A stretch of 64,000 nt of DNA from Hyphomicrobiales bacterium (GTDB lineage: Bacteria > Pseudomonadota > Alphaproteobacteria > Rhizobiales > Rhizobiaceae). The stretch spans positions 44,190 through 108,189 of the forward strand of contig UEHQ01000019.1 of assembly GCA_900489925.1 (NCBI GenBank). Direction: 5' to 3'. Below are positions 60,711 to 64,000 of this stretch, in pieces; position 1 is the first letter of the stretch; each line of letters begins with the position of its first letter. The position numbers and the translations under genes are program-made. The notes below the pieces were generated by a model. The model ran no database searches, had not been told where the DNA came from, and saw nothing but the letters and a program-made list of their open reading frames with translations.

Positions 60711-61383
60711 CGAGGCGGAAGACGACTTTCGTCTGGGTATAATACTCGAGGGCGTCCTTGAAATCGGGCGTCCAGCCATCCGCGACAAATGGGATGAAGC
60801 CATCGTATTCGAGCTTGCGCGCCGAGACGTTGAACCCAGCGGCTTCGAAAGCGCGCCCGTAGTCTGTGATCGATCGATCCTGGACCACTGTGTTGGTGCG
60901 GCTAGCGACCAGATCCCGCCATTTCGGCCACAACGGATTATCCGTGTGGCATCCGGTCACGGCGTAATAGACACCCCTTGGCTTGAGCGCTTTCCATATG
61001 TCCTTCGCGTGGGCATCGATGTCTGGAAGCAGGTAAATGACTTCGTGGCTAATCGCGAGGTCGAATTCGTCTTGCCAGCCATCCAGGCTGCTCCCGACCG
61101 CATGTTGAATGGGGAGATTGCCCTTGAGGGTTTCTGCCTTCGCGACCGACGTATCCGCAATGTCGATCCCGAGTGCCTTTCGAAATGGACGGATGGCATA
61201 GAGATGCCGGAGCAACCCGCCTTGATTGCATCCGAAGTCTAGGATGGTCTTCTGGCTCAGGTCGCGCTCTGGAAGGAGATCGATAAGATGGCGCCAGATC
61301 GGTGCATGACCGTCGGCCATCCTATCTTCAGAATCGGCATCAATGTACCAGGTTCCGATAGTGTCTTGCGATTTGACGTCCAT
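60700..61383 (-). CDS. SAM-dependent methyltransferase
   Basis: A 227-aa class I methyltransferase with motif I ILDFGCNQGGLLRHL, acidic motif II LGIDIADTS and LAISHEVIYLLPD as motif IV. Small-molecule type (Methyltransf_11/25). It is convergent with the Fec ATPase; a link to siderophore or metal metabolism is possible but there is no sequence evidence. Substrate unknown. Confidence 0.85.
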   Translation of the reverse strand: MDVKSQDTIGTWYIDADSEDRMADGHAPIWRHLIDLLPERDLSQKTILDFGCNQGGLLRHLYAIRPFRKALGIDIADTSVAKAETLKGNLPIQHAVGSSLDGWQDEFDLAISHEVIYLLPDIDAHAKDIWKALKPRGVYYAVTGCHTDNPLWPKWRDLVASRTNTVVQDRSITDYGRAFEAAGFNVSARKLEYDGFIPFVADGWTPDFKDALEYYTQTKVVFRLVKP

Positions 61384-61516
61384 GGTTTCTCCCGAAGTTG
61401 ATTTCTCGGGTCAGGTATTAAAGAACGAAACACTCGTTGGCTAGTTCGATCGAAGGCGGCTACGCGGGACGCGCAGCCGCGTCGGTTGGACCACGACCGC
61501 AATGGGCCGGGTTCAA

Positions 61517-62251
61517 TCATTGGCTGCTATCGGCAGCAACGGCAGAGCCGATCTGGTTTCCACGATCCACTCCGTACAGATACGTGGTCATGGCGAGGAA
61601 GACGGCCCCCGTCAGGATCGTTGATGTTCCGATGCCAAGGGCATGGGCCAATGCGTCGCCGGCGCCAGTCCCACCCGTGCGGATGAGGGCAACAGTGATC
61701 CAGTACGGCAGCGGAGTATTGAGAAGGTTGTTACGCTTCCACGCGATGATGGCTAGCGCAGCGAGGAAGAAAAAGAGCAGAGCTGTACCGGGCGGCATGA
61801 GCCGCAATCCGAAGGACGCGGCGTCGCCACCGATCGTTCCCAGTACCCCGGCCGCCATCATCGTTACCCAATATACTGGCGAGGCCGAAATTGACTGATC
61901 ACGCGTGCGGCTCCAGGTCAGGAAATGCATCGCGACACAGATGCCGAAGGCGACCAACACAGCTGGCAAGGAGATCGGCCATCCAATTCCGAAATCGTGG
62001 AAGGCGTCGCCTACATTGGTCGCTGCCGTTCTGATGGTGATGATAGCGGCCCAGAAGTAGAGTGGGCTGACCCTTGAGGAAAACCGTTCAGCGACGAATA
62101 TTAGGAGCAGAAGTGCTGCCAACACCGGGAGGCCACCAAGATGTCCGATGCCCAATGCATCTGACACATAGTCTCCGGTGTTGGTTCCAAAGATGCTGGC
62201 GGTAACGAGCGTCAGCCAGTAGGCGATGTTGATTTTTGGTAGGGCACGCAT
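61517..62251 (-). CDS. Quadruple-repeat membrane protein (COG4705-like), copy 2
   Basis: A 244-aa protein with four repeats of a two-helix unit, each with an aromatic-rich start and G-T-x-x-G-D: YWLTLVTASIFGTNTGDYV, YFWAAIITIRTAATNVGDAF, YWVTMMAAGVLGTIGGDAA, YWITVALIRTGGTGAGDAL. It is a homologue of the protein at 48434 with clearer repeat symmetry. GGAAGAAGG precedes the start. Confidence 0.8.
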   Translation of the reverse strand: MRALPKINIAYWLTLVTASIFGTNTGDYVSDALGIGHLGGLPVLAALLLLIFVAERFSSRVSPLYFWAAIITIRTAATNVGDAFHDFGIGWPISLPAVLVAFGICVAMHFLTWSRTRDQSISASPVYWVTMMAAGVLGTIGGDAASFGLRLMPPGTALLFFFLAALAIIAWKRNNLLNTPLPYWITVALIRTGGTGAGDALAHALGIGTSTILTGAVFLAMTTYLYGVDRGNQIGSAVAADSSQ

Positions 62252-62283
62252 GCTGCCTTCTTCCTTCCTCGGAGTGGAGGTTT

Positions 62284-62481
62284 CTATGCCGCAATAGCAC
62301 CGGAACTGGTTCGTCTGGTCGCAACCCAGTTCTCCAGTGCGATGGTTAGCCGCTTTTCGTCGATCGGTTGATCCGTGATGCAGCCGATCAGCATACGTGC
62401 GGCATCAAGGGCGATCGGGTGATTGAGGGAATAGCCGTGACGCCTGCAAAACTCGTCGAGTATCTTCTTGATAGTGAGCAT
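62284..62481 (-). CDS. Small hypothetical protein
   Basis: A 65-aa protein from the ATG at 62481 (GAGG 8 nt upstream): MLTIKKILDEFCRRHGYSL, PIALDAARMLIGCITDQPIDEKRLTIAL. It is helical and soluble. It lies 32 nt upstream of the copy 2 repeat protein on the same strand, so likely one operon. No family recognised. Confidence 0.6.
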   Translation of the reverse strand: MLTIKKILDEFCRRHGYSLNHPIALDAARMLIGCITDQPIDEKRLTIALENWVATRRTSSGAIAA

Positions 62482-62560
62482 CGGAGGGGCCTCGTTTGGA
62501 TTTGATCGGTCGAGGCTATGGAGGCAGTGTGTCTCACCACTTTGTCGCTGCAAGGGCTTC

Positions 62561-62609
62561 TTTGTAACGGCCTGTCGCTCAGCACCTGATTGCGACAATC
62601 GGTTACAAA
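62561..62609. promoter_or_regulatory. Inverted repeat between divergent genes, candidate operator
   Basis: TTTGTAAC (62561-62568) and GTTACAAA (62602-62609) are a perfect 8-bp inverted pair 33 nt apart, between the 65-aa gene and the response regulator gene. It resembles OmpR-type half sites but differs from the nine-site regulon motif. Confidence 0.5.
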
Positions 62610-62651
62610 AATGGCCGTGCCTGGTAGTCCGGAGAAGGATAAATCTCGCTG

Positions 62652-63374
62652 ATGCGCACTCCCAATATCCTAATCGTCGACGATCACCGTGAAATCCGCG
62701 ACGCCCTCACGCGGTATCTTGAGAAGAATGGGTATCGAACGACGGCTGCCGAGAATGCGACCTCCATGGATACCGCATTGAGCACCCAGCAATTCGATCT
62801 CATTATATTGGACGTCATGATGCCAGGCGAAGACGGCCTCTCTGTCTGCAAGCGTCTGAGATTCGAGCGGCCGGATGTCGCGATTCTCATGTTGACAGCG
62901 CTCGGCGAAGATACCGACCGCATCATCGGCCTGGAACTGGGCGCTGACGACTACCTGGCCAAGCCCTTCAACCCCCGGGAAGTTCTCGCGCGCATCAAGG
63001 CGATCCTGCGGAGAACAGACCGACCCACCTCGGCTGCAGGGGGCCTCGGTGGCAAGCAGATGCGCTTTGGCCGCTGGCGTCTTGATGTCGATCGCCGTGT
63101 TCTCGTGGATGACAATGCGGAAGAGACCGTGCTGACGACCGCGGACTTTCAGCTCCTTCTTGCATTCCTGGAACGGCCAAGGCTGGTCCTGTCTCGCGAC
63201 CGCCTGTTGGATCTTACCAGCGGGCGCAACGGTGGACCGTTCGATCGAGCGATCGACAACCAGATTAGTCGACTGCGTCGAAAGATCGAGGACGATCCTG
63301 CAAATCCCGAGCTCATCAAAACAGTCCGCGGTGGCGGCTACAGTTTGATGTGCACCGTGGAGGAAGACTCGTGA
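62652..63374 (+). CDS. OmpR-type response regulator
   Basis: A 240-aa protein: receiver with IVDDHREIRDAL, phospho-Asp54 in IILDVMMPGEDG and KPFNPREVLARI; winged-helix output with TTADFQLLLAFLERPRLVLSRDRLLDL, RAIDNQISRLRRKIEDDP, TVRGGGYSL. It overlaps the kinase start by 3 nt (GTGA), so both are co-translated. Its likely targets are its own divergent region. Confidence 0.9.
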   Translation: MRTPNILIVDDHREIRDALTRYLEKNGYRTTAAENATSMDTALSTQQFDLIILDVMMPGEDGLSVCKRLRFERPDVAILMLTALGEDTDRIIGLELGADDYLAKPFNPREVLARIKAILRRTDRPTSAAGGLGGKQMRFGRWRLDVDRRVLVDDNAEETVLTTADFQLLLAFLERPRLVLSRDRLLDLTSGRNGGPFDRAIDNQISRLRRKIEDDPANPELIKTVRGGGYSLMCTVEEDS

Positions 63375-64000
63375 GGAAGCTTCGATTTCCCACCAGTCTT
63401 CGGGGCCAGCTCGTTCTCCTGTTGCTTGGCGCGTTGGCGGTGGTGCAGTGCTTCAGCATCTGGCTCTTCATAGACGAACGCCAGAATGCTGTCGTCGCTG
63501 CGACCGCCAAGAATGCAGCGATACGGCTCCTGACCATCGCGCAACAGCTCGACGGCATGGATCCCTCCGCGAGCCTCGCGCGTGTCGGCGCAGAGTCCAA
63601 CGAGGATTTTAGGCTATCTGTCACGCCGGATCCCTCGTCACGCCTTCCTGCCATGCGGGATTTGGGGCATCTGTCTCAAAAGATCCCTTGGCTCGTCGAT
63701 GCTCCGACCGCCCGGCAACTGAGTCTCGCCCTGGATCCTGACTACGTGCCCGTACGGCCACGTAAATCGGGAGGCTTTTTCCACGGCGCGTCTCCGAGGC
63801 TGATGCTGTCCCTGCGGCTCGCCGATGGGCAATGGCTGAACGCTGCCGTCGACGTCGACGGTCCTCCACTCGACTGGGCATGGCCAGCATTTGTCACCCT
63901 GGCTTTGACTGCCATAGCCATCGTCATCGTCGTTTTTGTAATGGTGGGAAAGATTGCGAGACCCCTGGAGACGCTTGCAAATGCAGCAATCCGGTTCGGG
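63371..64000 (+). CDS. Sensor histidine kinase, N-terminal part (3' end outside window)
   Basis: From the GTG at 63371 the frame is open for 210 codons to the window edge. TM1 is at ~15-35 (LVLLLLGALAVVQCFSIWLFI), a periplasmic loop follows (~36-170), TM2 is at ~178-200 (WPAFVTLALTAIAIVIVVFV), and the start of a HAMP linker (KIARPLETLANAAI) is visible. The catalytic domains lie beyond the window. Partner of the regulator at 62652. Confidence 0.85.
   Translation, partial: MRKLRFPTSLRGQLVLLLLGALAVVQCFSIWLFIDERQNAVVAATAKNAAIRLLTIAQQLDGMDPSASLARVGAESNEDFRLSVTPDPSSRLPAMRDLGHLSQKIPWLVDAPTARQLSLALDPDYVPVRPRKSGGFFHGASPRLMLSLRLADGQWLNAAVDVDGPPLDWAWPAFVTLALTAIAIVIVVFVMVGKIARPLETLANAAIRFG

Noticed and set aside
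62601..62617. TTACAAAAATGGCCGTG as a tenth regulon site
   Set aside because: The TTAC arm matches but the GTAT arm does not have the right spacing; it fits better as part of the separate inverted repeat.

Overview
The window looks like chromosome or chromid DNA of a Rhizobiaceae alphaproteobacterium (Rhizobium/Agrobacterium/Ensifer group). This is inferred from the overall GC-rich codon use and from gene families typical of that group: a 66-aa DUF1127 protein, a DUF1344 protein, a GlxA-type AraC regulator, a double-receiver GGDEF protein, L-fuconate dehydratase, and many ABC importers of the NitT/TauT, Fbp and Fec types. No rRNA, tRNA, CRISPR array or intact insertion sequence was seen. Identifications rest on reading motifs and family resemblance; no database search was run.

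Region by region: 1-5.1 kb is carbohydrate catabolism: the 3' end of a glycerol-kinase-like FGGY kinase, an IclR regulator divergent from an L-fuconate dehydratase, an M20 amidohydrolase and a secreted SGNH-like protein. 5.2-14.5 kb is housekeeping and signalling: a CBS-BON protein, a DHA2 drug exporter, a large MscS channel, two related double-receiver proteins (one ending in GGDEF), a GlxA-type regulator and a DUF1127 protein. 14.9-26.8 kb looks like an accessory island: an XRE regulator, a two-gene FtsH-like AAA+/M41 protease unit, a 1,086-aa protein with an Mrr-like nuclease N-terminus and a long helical repeat region, a UvrD-type helicase with a nuclease-like insert and zinc fingers, and a class III nucleotide cyclase with a TolB-like domain and TPRs.

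27.5-51.3 kb is a block of envelope and metal genes held together by a repeated sequence motif. It contains an ABC exporter with two ATPases and one FtsX-type permease, small periplasmic proteins (DUF1344, PepSY, two paralogous Cys-pair proteins), a GT25 glycosyltransferase, PAP2 phosphatases, a DedA/YqaA-like protein, a Tyr-phosphatase-like protein, a quadruple-repeat membrane protein, and an OmpR-type two-component system. Nine copies of the motif YTTACNNATYYGTATGG lie upstream of eight of these operons and of the response regulator gene itself. All point toward the gene, and all but one lie 64-92 nt before the start codon. Embedded in this block is an iron(III) ABC importer (two binding proteins, permease, ATPase) with an RpiR regulator and a two-gene membrane unit.

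51.3-64 kb holds a TctDE-like two-component system, a NitT/TauT-type ABC importer whose binding protein has a second copy at 49.3 kb, a FecBCDE-type ferric siderophore importer, a methyltransferase, a second quadruple-repeat membrane protein and the start of another OmpR-type two-component system cut by the window end. The two most interesting observations are the nine-site regulon, which appears to define a previously unmapped OmpR-type envelope regulon, and the nuclease/protease/helicase island, which has the architecture of defence genes that I cannot assign to a named system.
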